Source of the DNA: Phenylobacterium zucineum HLK1
GTDB taxonomy: Bacteria > Pseudomonadota > Alphaproteobacteria > Caulobacterales > Caulobacteraceae
Assembly: GCF_000017265.1 (NCBI RefSeq)
Contig: NC_011144.1
Location: 1,590,001-1,654,000, forward strand
Direction of reading: 5' to 3'
DNA: 64,000 nt
The first letter of the stretch is position 1. The number at the start of each line of letters is the position of its first letter. The position numbers and the translations under genes were made by a program. Shown piece after piece: positions 1-9,195 of this stretch. The notes under the pieces are model-generated. The model was given only the letters and a program-made list of their open reading frames with translations, was not told the DNA's origin and made no database searches.

Positions 1-1390
1 GAGGCGGCGGCGCCGGGGCGGGCGCCTCGGCTCCCGGCAGCGCCCAGGCCTTCACGTAGTCGACCTTCAGCTCGGCCGGCCAGGGCGTCGTCCCGTCGGG
101 CGAGCCCGGCCAGTTCCCACCGACCGCCAGGTTGACGATCATGTGCATGGGCTTGTCCATGTCGGCCGGAGTGGCCGTCCGCCAGATCTCGGTCCCGTCG
201 ACGTAGAAGACGATCTCCTGCGGGCTCCAGAGCGCGCCGTAGGTGTGGAAGCCGTCGCCGGGGGTGTAGTTCTGCAGGCCGGCGGCGGGAACGGCGTTCG
301 AGTGGATCGCCGTGTACGGCACGTTGGTGTCCGACCCCAGGCCCTCGAGGACGTCGATCTCGTTGTTGTTCTCGCCCAGCAGCCAGAACGCCGGCCACAG
401 CCCCTGGCCCTCAGGCAGCTCGGCCCGCATCTCGAAGTAGCCGTAGGTCTGGGTGTAGTGGGAATCCAGCATCCCCGAGGTGTACTCGTAGCCCCACATG
501 TTCTGGGCCTGCCAGCCGGACGGCTGGGCGGTGATGGTCAGCATGCCCCCGCCCACGCTGTAGGGATTGAGCCCGAGCGGCGCGCCCGTCGTGCCCTTGA
601 AGTCCGGCGCGACATAGACCTGCAGCTCGCCGTTGCGGGGCAGGGTGAAGCTGTTCAGCCCGTCGCCGGCGTAGCCGAAATTGGTCTTCCAGACCGAGCC
701 CAGCTGCAGGCTGTCGAACTCGTCCACGAATGTCGGCGCGCCGAGGCGGCCGTAGTCCAACGGAAGCTGGAAGTCGCGGGCGGCGAACTGGCCGATGCTG
801 GCGTTGCGGAAGACGACCTGCGTCCCGCCGTCGTTCAGCACGACGTCCGACCCCTGCTGGCTCATGGCGGCCTTCACCTGGTCGAAGCTGGTGAGGTTCC
901 CGCCGACGAGGCGCACCTTGTCGGACCAGGACTGGAAGTCCTGGATCACCTTGTTCCCCTCGCCCTGCCTGACGATGAAGGTGTCGGCGCCCCCGCCGCC
1001 GATCAGCACGTCCTCGCCCCGGCCGCCGTAGATGAACTGATCGCCGTCCAGCCCCTGGACGATGTTCGCCTGGTCGTTGCCGGCCGCGTAGCTGCCGCCG
1101 CCGAAGACGACGAGGTTCTCCACGTTGTCCGGCAGGGTGAAGGACGACCAGATCTTCACCGTGTCGACGCCGCCGCCCGCCCATTCGGTGACCACGTCGC
1201 GGCTGTCGCGCACCCAGTAGAAGTCGTCTCCGCCGCCGCCGGCCAGGGTGTCGTGGCCGCCGCCGCCCTCGAACTCGTCGGGGCCGTCCGATCCGTAGAT
1301 CGTCTCGCTCGCCCAGGAGCCTTTGACGTAGCGCACGCCAGCCTGGTTCGTCTCGGGCAGCAGGGCGCCCGAGGAGTTTCGATAGCCCAT
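1..1390 (-). CDS. Secreted glycoside hydrolase family 16 enzyme with RTX-like N-terminus (partial)
   Basis: The reading frame starts at ATG 1390, with GGAG seven bases upstream, and stays open to the window edge, so the C-terminus is missing. Residues ~33-165 hold Gly/Asp-rich calcium-binding repeats of haemolysin (RTX) type (for example GGGGADTFIV, followed by a short 'SDVVL...G..VVFRN' unit). From ~220 a GH16 catalytic domain follows, with the signature EIDVLE at ~344-349; in this family the two Glu are nucleophile and acid/base. The visible end is an Ala/Pro-rich linker, which suggests a further C-terminal module. Family knowledge: GH16 enzymes cleave beta-1,3 or beta-1,4 glucans and galactans. 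There is no N-terminal signal peptide, so type I secretion is inferred from the RTX repeats. The substrate cannot be told. Confidence 0.9.
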   Translation of the reverse strand, partial: MGYRNSSGALLPETNQAGVRYVKGSWASETIYGSDGPDEFEGGGGHDTLAGGGGDDFYWVRDSRDVVTEWAGGGVDTVKIWSSFTLPDNVENLVVFGGGSYAAGNDQANIVQGLDGDQFIYGGRGEDVLIGGGGADTFIVRQGEGNKVIQDFQSWSDKVRLVGGNLTSFDQVKAAMSQQGSDVVLNDGGTQVVFRNASIGQFAARDFQLPLDYGRLGAPTFVDEFDSLQLGSVWKTNFGYAGDGLNSFTLPRNGELQVYVAPDFKGTTGAPLGLNPYSVGGGMLTITAQPSGWQAQNMWGYEYTSGMLDSHYTQTYGYFEMRAELPEGQGLWPAFWLLGENNNEIDVLEGLGSDTNVPYTAIHSNAVPAAGLQNYTPGDGFHTYGALWSPQEIVFYVDGTEIWRTATPADMDKPMHMIVNLAVGGNWPGSPDGTTPWPAELKVDYVKAWALPGAEAPAPAPPP

Positions 1391-1769
1391 CGAGGAACTC
1401 CGATCGTTTTCAGCAGCTTTTGGATGGGTCAGCCGGCGGCCTGACGACCGCGCGGCGCGTCCCCGCGACAAAATGCGCCTTAGTAGACGCTTCCGGCCGC
1501 GGCAATCCGATACTGTTGTGAAGCTTTCAGGTTATTGTCGATAAGTCGACGGGGCTGCGGCGGCCGGTCGCAGCCGTCGAGTAAAGCCACATTTTGGACG
1601 TGGATGCATGGGTATAGTGCCGCTACGGCGGCGCTTGTTTACTTTCATCGACCTGTTGCGATGCCGCCGAGCCCCGTCACGATTCGCCTTTGATGGACTC
1701 GCTCGCCCTGCACGTGACAGGCGCCGGCCGCGCCGCTACAGGGAAGGGGGGGCTCGCGGGGAATCGAGC
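1391..1769. promoter_or_regulatory. Divergent intergenic region between the GH16 gene and tamA
   Basis: This gap separates two divergently transcribed genes and must hold both promoters. An in-frame ATG for tamA lies at 1608, but the 54 codons from there to 1770 encode an Arg-rich stretch with no family resemblance placed in front of a normal signal peptide. I therefore treat this part as leader sequence. No clear promoter box or operator stood out by eye. Confidence 0.4.
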
Positions 1770-3551
1770 TTGGGTCGACTGATCTATGCCGTCGCCGCTG
1801 CGGCGGCCCTGTGCGTCCAGGGACTGGGCGCGGAAGCCCGGGCCGAGCCGCGTGCGCGCGTCGAGGGCGAGCTCGGCGACGACCTGCGTGATGCGATCCA
1901 GCGCGCGATCGGCGACATCGACGATCCCATCGAGACCCGCTTCGAGGCCCGCCGCCGCGCCCGCGCCGCGGCCGAGGACGCCATCGCCGTTCTGCGGTCC
2001 GAAGGCTACTACGCCTATTCCGTCGAACCGGACGTCAGCGAGAGCGATCCGCCGGTCCCGCTGGTCCGCATCCAGCCGGGGCCGCGTTTCACGCTGGGCG
2101 AAGCGGCCATCGACTGGCAGGGCGAGGCGCCTGACGAGCCCAGCCAGGCCGCGGCCCGGGACGCCGTTGACCTGGAGCCGGGCGCCCCCGGTCGGGCGGC
2201 CGAGGTCGTGGCCGCGGAGGGCCGGATCGTCGCCACCCTCCAGGGCCGCGGCTACGCCGACGCCTCGCCCCGGCCGCGCGAGGTGATCGTCGACCACGCC
2301 GACGACAGCCTGACCCCCACCTATCGGATCGCCGCCGGGCGGCTGGTCCGCCTCAACGGGGTCGAGCTGCGCACCGACGGCCGGACCCGGCCCGCCTGGG
2401 TGGACGGGCTAGCGCCCTGGACCCCGGGCGAGCGCTACAGCCCGGACAGCGTGGGGGAGCTGGAGCGGCGGCTGCTGGACACCGGCGTCTACGATTCCGT
2501 CACCGTCGCGCTGGCGCCGGCCGAGCGGGAGACCGCCGAAGGCCTGCGGCCGGTGGTGGTGAGCCTCGCCGAACGCAAGCGGCGGTCGATCGAGGCGGGG
2601 GCGAGCTATTCCACCACGGACGGCGCGGGCGTCGACGTCCGCTGGACCCGCTACAACGTGCTTGGCCGCGCCGACACCCTGGCGGTTCTGGGCCGCCTGT
2701 CCGAGCAGGACAGCCGGGTCGGCGTGGACCTGACGCTGCCCCACTGGCGGCGGGCGCAGCAGACGCTGGTGCTGGGCGCGGCCGCCTACGACGTCTCGAC
2801 CGACGCCTATGACGAGACCGGCTTCGGCGTGCGGACCGACGTCACCCGCAGATACGGCAAGACGTCGTATCTCACCGTCGGCGGGACTCTGGACGCCAGC
2901 CGCACCAAGGATCGCCGTCCCGAGGACCTCTCCAGCCTCGGCCGCGACATCGTTACGGCGTCCGTTCTCGGCGAAGTGCTGCTGGACCGCTCGAACGATC
3001 CCCTCGATCCGCGCCGCGGCTGGCGGGTGGCCGCCCGGGCCGAGCCCACCGTCCTGCTGGGCGAGGAGAACCTGCCGTACGTGCGCGTGCAGGTGCAGGG
3101 AACGGGCTATCTGCCGCTGGACGACCAGGCGCGCACGGTGCTGGCGGGACGGCTGCGGGTCGGGCGGATCCTGAACGGAAGCATCCCCGAGGTGCCGGCC
3201 TCCCGCCGCTTCTTCGCCGGCGGCGGCGGCTCGGTGCGCGGCTTCCCCTACCAGGCCGTGGGTCCCAGGCTCGCCGACAACACGCCGAAGGGCGGGCTCT
3301 CGCTGTTCGAGGCCTCGGCCGAGGTGCGCCGCGACCTGACCGAGCGTTGGGGCGTGGCGCTATTCGTCGACGCCGGCTCGGTCGGCTCCAGCGGGGCCGT
3401 GGACCTGGGCGACCTGGCGGTCGGGGCAGGCTTCGGCGTGCGATACAACCTCGGCTTCGCGCCGATCCGGGTGGACATCGCCACGCCCGTCTCCAACCGG
3501 CGGGGCGAGGCGGCCTTCCAGATCTACCTCAGCATTGGGCAGAGCTTTTGA
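1770..3551 (+). CDS. tamA: Autotransporter assembly factor TamA (Omp85 family outer-membrane protein)
   Basis: With a TTG start at 1770 (GGGGAA shortly upstream) the protein is 593 aa and begins with a typical signal peptide (LGRLIYAVAAAAALC...). Starting at ATG 1608 instead would add 54 Arg-rich residues before the signal. POTRA-like repeats fill roughly residues 30-270 and a C-terminal 16-strand beta-barrel with the RGF motif ('GSVRGFPYQAVGP') fills the rest, ending in 'YLSIGQSF' with the terminal Phe of outer-membrane barrels. TamA is the outer-membrane partner of TamB and helps insert or export outer-membrane proteins. The next gene, tamB, overlaps its stop codon, which supports the assignment over generic BamA paralogues. 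Confidence 0.9.
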   Translation: MGRLIYAVAAAAALCVQGLGAEARAEPRARVEGELGDDLRDAIQRAIGDIDDPIETRFEARRRARAAAEDAIAVLRSEGYYAYSVEPDVSESDPPVPLVRIQPGPRFTLGEAAIDWQGEAPDEPSQAAARDAVDLEPGAPGRAAEVVAAEGRIVATLQGRGYADASPRPREVIVDHADDSLTPTYRIAAGRLVRLNGVELRTDGRTRPAWVDGLAPWTPGERYSPDSVGELERRLLDTGVYDSVTVALAPAERETAEGLRPVVVSLAERKRRSIEAGASYSTTDGAGVDVRWTRYNVLGRADTLAVLGRLSEQDSRVGVDLTLPHWRRAQQTLVLGAAAYDVSTDAYDETGFGVRTDVTRRYGKTSYLTVGGTLDASRTKDRRPEDLSSLGRDIVTASVLGEVLLDRSNDPLDPRRGWRVAARAEPTVLLGEENLPYVRVQVQGTGYLPLDDQARTVLAGRLRVGRILNGSIPEVPASRRFFAGGGGSVRGFPYQAVGPRLADNTPKGGLSLFEASAEVRRDLTERWGVALFVDAGSVGSSGAVDLGDLAVGAGFGVRYNLGFAPIRVDIATPVSNRRGEAAFQIYLSIGQSF

Positions 3552-6500
3552 GCGAGCCCGAAGACACCCCGCCGGTCCCGGCCGCGCTGAAGCGCTCGGC
3601 GCTTCCGAAGACGATCGTCGCGATCGCCGTCGTCGTGCTGGTCGTGCTGGCGGGCCTGTTCGCGGCGACTCGCTGGGGCGTGCTGACGCCCCAGGCCCGG
3701 CTGATGATCGAGGCCCGCACCGACGGACTGAAGCTTGGCCGGTTCGGCGAGCTGACCCTCGAGGGCCTGTCGGGCGACGTATGGCGCGACTTCCGGGTCC
3801 GGCGGCTCACCATCCGGGACGAAGAGGGCGTCTGGCTGGAGGCGAGAAACCTTCACATCCAATGGCGTTATCTCGAACTCCTGAGGCGACGTTTCGACGC
3901 CGACCTGGTGGAGGCCGAGCAGCTTCGGCTGATCCGCCGCCCCACCCTGGGGCCCAAGGGCAAAGACCGCGGACTGCCCGTCTCGTTCCACATCGACCGC
4001 CTTCGCACGCAGGTCGTCCTCGAGCCGGAATTCAGCTTCCGCCGCGGGGTCTACGACCTCGACGGCCGGCTGGCGCTGGAGCGTCGAGGCGGGCGCAGCG
4101 GGCGGATCACGGCGCTCAGCCGGCTCCATCCGGGCGACCGCCTGCACGTGGACTTCGCCTTCGGGCCGATGCGGCCGCTGCGGCTGACGGCGGATGCGGT
4201 GGAGGCGCAGGGAGGAGCCCTGGCGGGCGCCCTCGGTCTGGCCGCCGACCAGCCGTTCGAGCTGACGGTGCGCGCTTCCGGCCAGGCCTCGGAGGGCCAG
4301 TTCCTGGCGCTGGCGCGGTCCGGCGAGCTGGTCCCGTTGCGCGCCCGCGGAGCCTGGAACCCGGCGGGCGGCCAGGCCGGCGGGCGCATCCTGCTCTCGG
4401 CCTCGACGCTCACGAGGCCGTACATGGCGCGCCTCGGCCCGGAGGTGCGGTTCGGGATCGCGGGCCGGCAGGCCGAGACGGACCTGCACGCGCTCGCCGC
4501 CAGAGTCTATGCCGAGAACCTCGCGCTCAGGCTCGACGGGCGCGGCAACCTGGGCGAGCGGCGTCTTGGACCGCGCGGCGTGGCCGTGGAGGCGCAGGTC
4601 CCGTCGCTGAAGCGGCTGGCGGGCGGCCCGCAGGCCGGCGCGGCGCGGGTGTCGGGCCGGCTCACCGGCGCGGGCGCGGAATGGCGCTTCGCCGGGGCGG
4701 GTGCGGTCCAGGATCTGCAGCTCGCCGGCTACGGTCTCGCCCGCGTGTCGGGGCCGATCGAGATCGTCCGCACGCGCCGGGAGATCGGCGTGGAGGCGCA
4801 GCTTTCGGGAGCCGGCGGCCGCGGGGACGGCTTCCTGGCCGCGGTGCTGGGCGGCGCGCCGAGCGTAGCGCTCGACGGGGCCCGGCTCGCCGATGGTCGC
4901 CTCCTGCTGCGCGGGCTGGACGTCGCCGGCCGGGGCCTGGAGGTGGAGGCCAGCGGCGGCCGCAGCCTGCTCGGCGCCCTGACGTTCAAGGGCCGCGCCG
5001 AGGTCTCGAACCTCGCCGCCTGGCGTCAGGGCGCGGCCGGCGGAGCGGGCATGACCTGGTCGGCCTCGCAGGCCCGCACCGGCGCGCCCTGCACCTTCAC
5101 AATCGACGCCCGGGGCCGCCGCCTCGCCACCGGAATGGAGGAGCTGGACCGTCTGCTCGGGGCCCAGCCCAGGCTGCAGGCGCAGGCGAACTGGCAGGCC
5201 GGCGCGCTGTCGGTCGCGCGGGCGAGTCTCGACGGCGCCGCGCTCGACGCCCGCGCCGCCGGCGCCATGCGGCGGGACCGCACCCTGGCCTTCAAGGCCG
5301 ACTGGAACGCCGCCGGCCCCTTCCGCGCCGGACCCGTGGAGATCACCGGCCGGGCGCGCGGCGAGGGAGCGCTGACCGGCACGGTGGGCGAGCCGCGGCT
5401 CGACCTGCTGGCCGACATCGAGGCCGTCGACGTGCCGCGCCTACCGCTCAAGGACGCCCGGGTGACGCTCAGCTTCGTGCGCCGGCCGAGCGGCTCCAGC
5501 GGCGCCGTGGCCGTGGCCGCCGAGAGCGCCTATGGCCCGGCGCGGGCGCGGTCGGACTTCCGCTTCCCCGAGGGTGGCGTGGATCTCACCGACCTGTCCG
5601 TGGACGCCGGCGGCCTGACCGCCTCGGGCTCGCTGTCGCTGCGCCGCCGCAGCCCCTCGGCCGCCGACCTGTCGCTGGACGTCGTGCGCGGCGCCTTCCT
5701 GGACGCCGGCCGGGTATCGGGCGCGGTGCGGATCGTGGATGCGGGCGCGCCCCGGGCCACGCTGGACCTGCGTGCCCAGAACGCGCGGCCGGCCGGCTCG
5801 GCGCTGACCATCCGCAACGGACGGATCACGGCGGATGGCCCTCTGGAGCGACTGCCGTACACGGCGCTGGTCGAGGGCGCGTCGCGCCGCGGCGCCTGGC
5901 GGATCGACGGCCGCGGCGTGCTGGCGGACACGGGGCCTGGCTACACCCTGACTTACCAGGGCGCGGGCCGCCTCGGCCGCCGTGACATCAGCACGGTCGA
6001 GCCGGCGGTCTTCCGCTTCGGCGGGGGCGAGCGGGCGGCGCGCCTGCGGCTGGCGGGCTCGGACGGCGGCCGGATCGACGTCGACGCCGTCCTGGGCGAA
6101 ACGGCGGTGGACGTCGACGCGCGGGTCGCCGGGGTGACCCTCGGCATGTTCGATCCCGACCTCGCCGGACGCATCGACGGCACGCTTACGCTGGCCGGCC
6201 GCGGCTCCGAGCTGACGGGCGGGTTCGAGGCCCGGCTGGCTGACGCGCGCGGGCGCGGCGCCCCGGCCGACCAGGGCATGGACGGCGTGGTCCGTGGCCG
6301 GCTGGCCGGTGACGCCCTGCGGCTGGAGGCCGAGACCCGCAACGAGCAGGGCCTGCGGGCCGACGCCGATCTGATGCTCCCCGCCGTGGCGACCGCTGCG
6401 CCCTTCCGCGTCGCCATCGCGCGCCAGCAGCCGATGCGCGGCCGGTTCTTCGCCGAGGGCGAGGTGCGGCCGCTGTGGGACCTGCTGTTCGGCGGCGAGC

Positions 6501-7708
6501 GGGCGCTCGCGGGCTACGTCCGCACCGAGGGGACGCTGGGGGGCACGCTGGCCGATCCCAACGCCGTCGGCCGCTTCTCCGTGGAACGCGGCCGTTTCGA
6601 CGACGGCGGCACGGGCCTGTCGCTGCGCGACGTGACCTTGCAGGCCGATTTCACCCGCAACGCGGTCAACGTCACCCAGGCGAGCGGCGTGGACGGGCAG
6701 GGGGGCTCGGTGTCGGGCCAGGGCCGGATCAGCCTGCTGCGCGACGGCGTCTCCAGCTTCCGGCTGGACCTGCGGAGCTTCCAGCTCATCGACAACGAGA
6801 TCGCCACGGCGGAGGCGAGCGGCCGGGCCACCATCGCCCGCGCCGCTGACGGAAAGGTCCGGCTCTCGGGCGATCTCACGATCGACGAGGCCGAAGTGGC
6901 CGCCGACCTGCCGACCCCTTCCGGCGTCGTGGCCATGGACGTGAAGGAGATCAACCGGCCGCCCGAGCTGGACGCGGGCGTTCCGCCGCCCGCGACGCGC
7001 GGTTCGGGCTGGCTGCTCGACGTGAACCTGAAGGCGCCTCGACGCGTGTTCCTGCGCGGTCGCGGCCTGGACGTGGAGCTGTCTCTGGACGCGCACGTGG
7101 GCGGCACCACGACCCGCCCCGACCTGTCGGGCGTCGCCCGTGTGGTCCGCGGCGACTACGAGTTCGCGGGCAAGCGGTTCGAGTTCGACGACGACAGCGT
7201 CGTCTACCTCGCCACCCAGCCGCAGAACATCCGCCTGCAGCTCGACGCCGTCCGGGACGATCCGACCCTGCGGGTGACCGTGCGGATCCGCGGCACGGCG
7301 GCCCGGCCGGAAGTCACCCTGGCGTCCTCGCCCAGCCTGCCGAACGACGAGATCCTGTCCCAGGTGCTGTTCGGACGTTCGGCCGCCCAGCTCTCGCCGG
7401 TGGAGGCGGCCCAGCTCGCCTCGGCGCTCTCCTCGCTCACCGGCGGCGGGGGCCTGGACGTGATCGGCAACCTTCGGGCCTTCGCCGGCCTCGACCGGCT
7501 GGCGTTCGGCGGCGGCGACGAGTACGGCGTCACCGTCTCGGGGGGCAAGTATCTGACCGACGACGTCTATCTGGAGCTCACCGGCGGCGGGCGAGAGGGC
7601 GGGGCGGTCCAGGTCGAGTGGCGGGTGCGCCGCAACCTGGCGATCATCTCGCGGGTGACGGGCCTGGGCGAGAACCGCCTCGCGGTCCGCTGGCGCAGGG
7701 ACTACTAG
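3548..7708 (+). CDS. tamB: Translocation and assembly module inner-membrane component TamB
   Basis: A TTG at 3548 overlaps the tamA stop codon (TTTTGA) and gives 1386 aa. An N-terminal transmembrane helix lies at ~22-42 (TIVAIAVVVLVVLAGLFAA), followed by a long repetitive beta-rich region and a C-terminal DUF490/TamB domain (around 'NDEILSQVLFGRSAAQLS...' and the closing 'GLGENRLAVRWRRDY'). TamB spans the periplasm from the inner membrane and works with TamA; TamB-like proteins are also linked to phospholipid transport to the outer membrane. The start overlap suggests translational coupling. The 3' end overlaps the convergent phhA stop codon. Confidence 0.93.
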   Translation: MSEPEDTPPVPAALKRSALPKTIVAIAVVVLVVLAGLFAATRWGVLTPQARLMIEARTDGLKLGRFGELTLEGLSGDVWRDFRVRRLTIRDEEGVWLEARNLHIQWRYLELLRRRFDADLVEAEQLRLIRRPTLGPKGKDRGLPVSFHIDRLRTQVVLEPEFSFRRGVYDLDGRLALERRGGRSGRITALSRLHPGDRLHVDFAFGPMRPLRLTADAVEAQGGALAGALGLAADQPFELTVRASGQASEGQFLALARSGELVPLRARGAWNPAGGQAGGRILLSASTLTRPYMARLGPEVRFGIAGRQAETDLHALAARVYAENLALRLDGRGNLGERRLGPRGVAVEAQVPSLKRLAGGPQAGAARVSGRLTGAGAEWRFAGAGAVQDLQLAGYGLARVSGPIEIVRTRREIGVEAQLSGAGGRGDGFLAAVLGGAPSVALDGARLADGRLLLRGLDVAGRGLEVEASGGRSLLGALTFKGRAEVSNLAAWRQGAAGGAGMTWSASQARTGAPCTFTIDARGRRLATGMEELDRLLGAQPRLQAQANWQAGALSVARASLDGAALDARAAGAMRRDRTLAFKADWNAAGPFRAGPVEITGRARGEGALTGTVGEPRLDLLADIEAVDVPRLPLKDARVTLSFVRRPSGSSGAVAVAAESAYGPARARSDFRFPEGGVDLTDLSVDAGGLTASGSLSLRRRSPSAADLSLDVVRGAFLDAGRVSGAVRIVDAGAPRATLDLRAQNARPAGSALTIRNGRITADGPLERLPYTALVEGASRRGAWRIDGRGVLADTGPGYTLTYQGAGRLGRRDISTVEPAVFRFGGGERAARLRLAGSDGGRIDVDAVLGETAVDVDARVAGVTLGMFDPDLAGRIDGTLTLAGRGSELTGGFEARLADARGRGAPADQGMDGVVRGRLAGDALRLEAETRNEQGLRADADLMLPAVATAAPFRVAIARQQPMRGRFFAEGEVRPLWDLLFGGERALAGYVRTEGTLGGTLADPNAVGRFSVERGRFDDGGTGLSLRDVTLQADFTRNAVNVTQASGVDGQGGSVSGQGRISLLRDGVSSFRLDLRSFQLIDNEIATAEASGRATIARAADGKVRLSGDLTIDEAEVAADLPTPSGVVAMDVKEINRPPELDAGVPPPATRGSGWLLDVNLKAPRRVFLRGRGLDVELSLDAHVGGTTTRPDLSGVARVVRGDYEFAGKRFEFDDDSVVYLATQPQNIRLQLDAVRDDPTLRVTVRIRGTAARPEVTLASSPSLPNDEILSQVLFGRSAAQLSPVEAAQLASALSSLTGGGGLDVIGNLRAFAGLDRLAFGGGDEYGVTVSGGKYLTDDVYLELTGGGREGGAVQVEWRVRRNLAIISRVTGLGENRLAVRWRRDY

Positions 7709-8577
7709 GCCGCCGTGCGCCCGCCGGCCTTGGCGTAGGCCTGGGTGCCGCGGGTGAAGACCCGATCCGTCGGGAGGACCGCCTCGATCGGCACGTCGCT
7801 GGCCGCGGCCAGGCGCGCATAGATGGGGGCGAAGTCCTGCAGCGTGGCGTCCAGCAGGCTCTGCAACGAGGGGATCACGAAATAGACCTGCTGGAAGTCG
7901 TCGATCCGGTAGGGCGTGCACATCACGCGCTCCAGATCGAAGCCCAGCCGGTTGGGGGAGGGATCGTCCAGGGCGAAGATCGACTCGGCGCGGCTGGACA
8001 CGATCCCGGCGCCGTAGATCCGCAGGCCCTGCGGCGTCTCCAGCAGGCCGAACTCCACGGTGTACCAGTAGAGGCGGGCCAGGTTGTGCAGCCGCCCAAG
8101 GCCAAGGGCGCGGCGTCCGCCCTCGCCGTAAGCCTGCATGTAGTCGGCGAAGACCGGATCGGTCAGCATCGGCACATGGCCGAACACGTCGTGGAAGATG
8201 TCCGGCTCCTGCAGGTAGTCCAGCTCCTCCGGCTTGCGGATGAACTGGCCCGCGGGGAAGCGGCGGTTGGCGAGGTGGTCGAAGAAGACGTCGTCCGGCA
8301 CCAGACCCGGCACCGCCACGACGGTCCAGCCGGTCAGGCGCCTCAGCTCCTCGTTGATGCGGGCGAAGTCGGGAATCCCGGCGCGGTGCAGGTCCAGCGC
8401 CTCCAGCCCCTTCAGGAACGGATCGGCTGCGCGTCCGGGCAGGAGGGCCGCCTGCCGCTCGTAGAGGGTGATCCAGACGTCGTGGTCGGCCCGCGAATAG
8501 GCGTCCCAGTTCTGGTCAATGGTCCAGTCGGGCCGCGCGCCGGGGGGCGGGCCCTCGAAATGGCCGTCTCCGCTCAT
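7705..8577 (-). CDS. phhA: Phenylalanine-4-hydroxylase
   Basis: This is a 290-aa monofunctional aromatic amino acid hydroxylase that turns phenylalanine into tyrosine using a pterin cofactor, O2 and non-haem iron. The iron ligands are visible: H129 and H134 in HDVFGH and E175 in WYTVEFG. The spacing (5 and 41 residues) is that of characterised bacterial enzymes. I chose the start at MSGDGHFEG; an in-frame ATG 54 bases upstream (8631) would add an unconserved extension. The stop codon overlaps the tamB stop on the other strand. No pterin carbinolamine dehydratase gene lies next to it. Confidence 0.95.
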   Translation of the reverse strand: MSGDGHFEGPPPGARPDWTIDQNWDAYSRADHDVWITLYERQAALLPGRAADPFLKGLEALDLHRAGIPDFARINEELRRLTGWTVVAVPGLVPDDVFFDHLANRRFPAGQFIRKPEELDYLQEPDIFHDVFGHVPMLTDPVFADYMQAYGEGGRRALGLGRLHNLARLYWYTVEFGLLETPQGLRIYGAGIVSSRAESIFALDDPSPNRLGFDLERVMCTPYRIDDFQQVYFVIPSLQSLLDATLQDFAPIYARLAAASDVPIEAVLPTDRVFTRGTQAYAKAGGRTAA

Positions 8578-8706
8578 GCTCGGGAGAATGGACCCGTGTT
8601 CGCGGAAGTTCCGTTCTGAATGGGCCCGCAATCGGCTAGTTGCAGGTGAAACTTTTCCCGACCGGCGCCGCTGCGAAGAGGTTATTTCTCCGGCGCCCGT
8701 CGCCGC

Positions 8707-9036
8707 TTAGTGGCTGATCCGCGGGCGCAGCTTGTACTGGCCCTCGCCGAAGGATTCGAAGAGCAGCGTGGCCTGCGGATGGCCCACGGGCTGGCCGCTC
8801 TCGTCTGGGACCAGGTTCTGCTCCGAGACATAGGCCACGTAGGCGCTGTCGTCGTTCTCGGCCAGCAGGTGGTAGAACGGCTGGTCCTTGTGCGGCCGGA
8901 TGTGTTCCGGGATCGAGAGCCAGTATTCTTCGGTGTTGTTGAAGGTCGGGTCCACGTCGAAGATCACGCCGCGGAAAGGATAGACGCGGTGGCGGACGAC
9001 CTGGCCGATCGTGAATTTGGCGAGTCGCGTGCCCAT
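8707..9036 (-). CDS. hspQ: Heat-shock protein HspQ (hemimethylated-DNA-binding YccV family)
   Basis: The start MGTRLAKFTIGQ at 9036 gives 109 aa, close to the ~105 aa usual for HspQ. An ATG at 9057 would add seven residues. The conserved core is present: 'IGQVVRHRVYPFRGVIFDVDP', 'YHLLAENDD' and 'AYVSEQNL'. In enterobacteria HspQ modulates Lon-dependent proteolysis and binds hemimethylated oriC DNA. It is followed on the same strand by phhA after 129 bp, and its promoter region is shared with the divergent ppx gene. Confidence 0.9.
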   Translation of the reverse strand: MGTRLAKFTIGQVVRHRVYPFRGVIFDVDPTFNNTEEYWLSIPEHIRPHKDQPFYHLLAENDDSAYVAYVSEQNLVPDESGQPVGHPQATLLFESFGEGQYKLRPRISH

Positions 9037-9195
9037 GAACTCGAATCTAGACCCCATCTGCTGACTGGAAGGTGAACGTAGCGCCGTCGCGCGGCCGTTC
9101 AAAGGCTGCGCTTCCGACGCCGTCAAGCGCTTGCTACAGTCGCCGCGAAATGAGGCGGCTCCCCTGGGTCGGCCTGCGAAGGACGGAAGCAGTCC

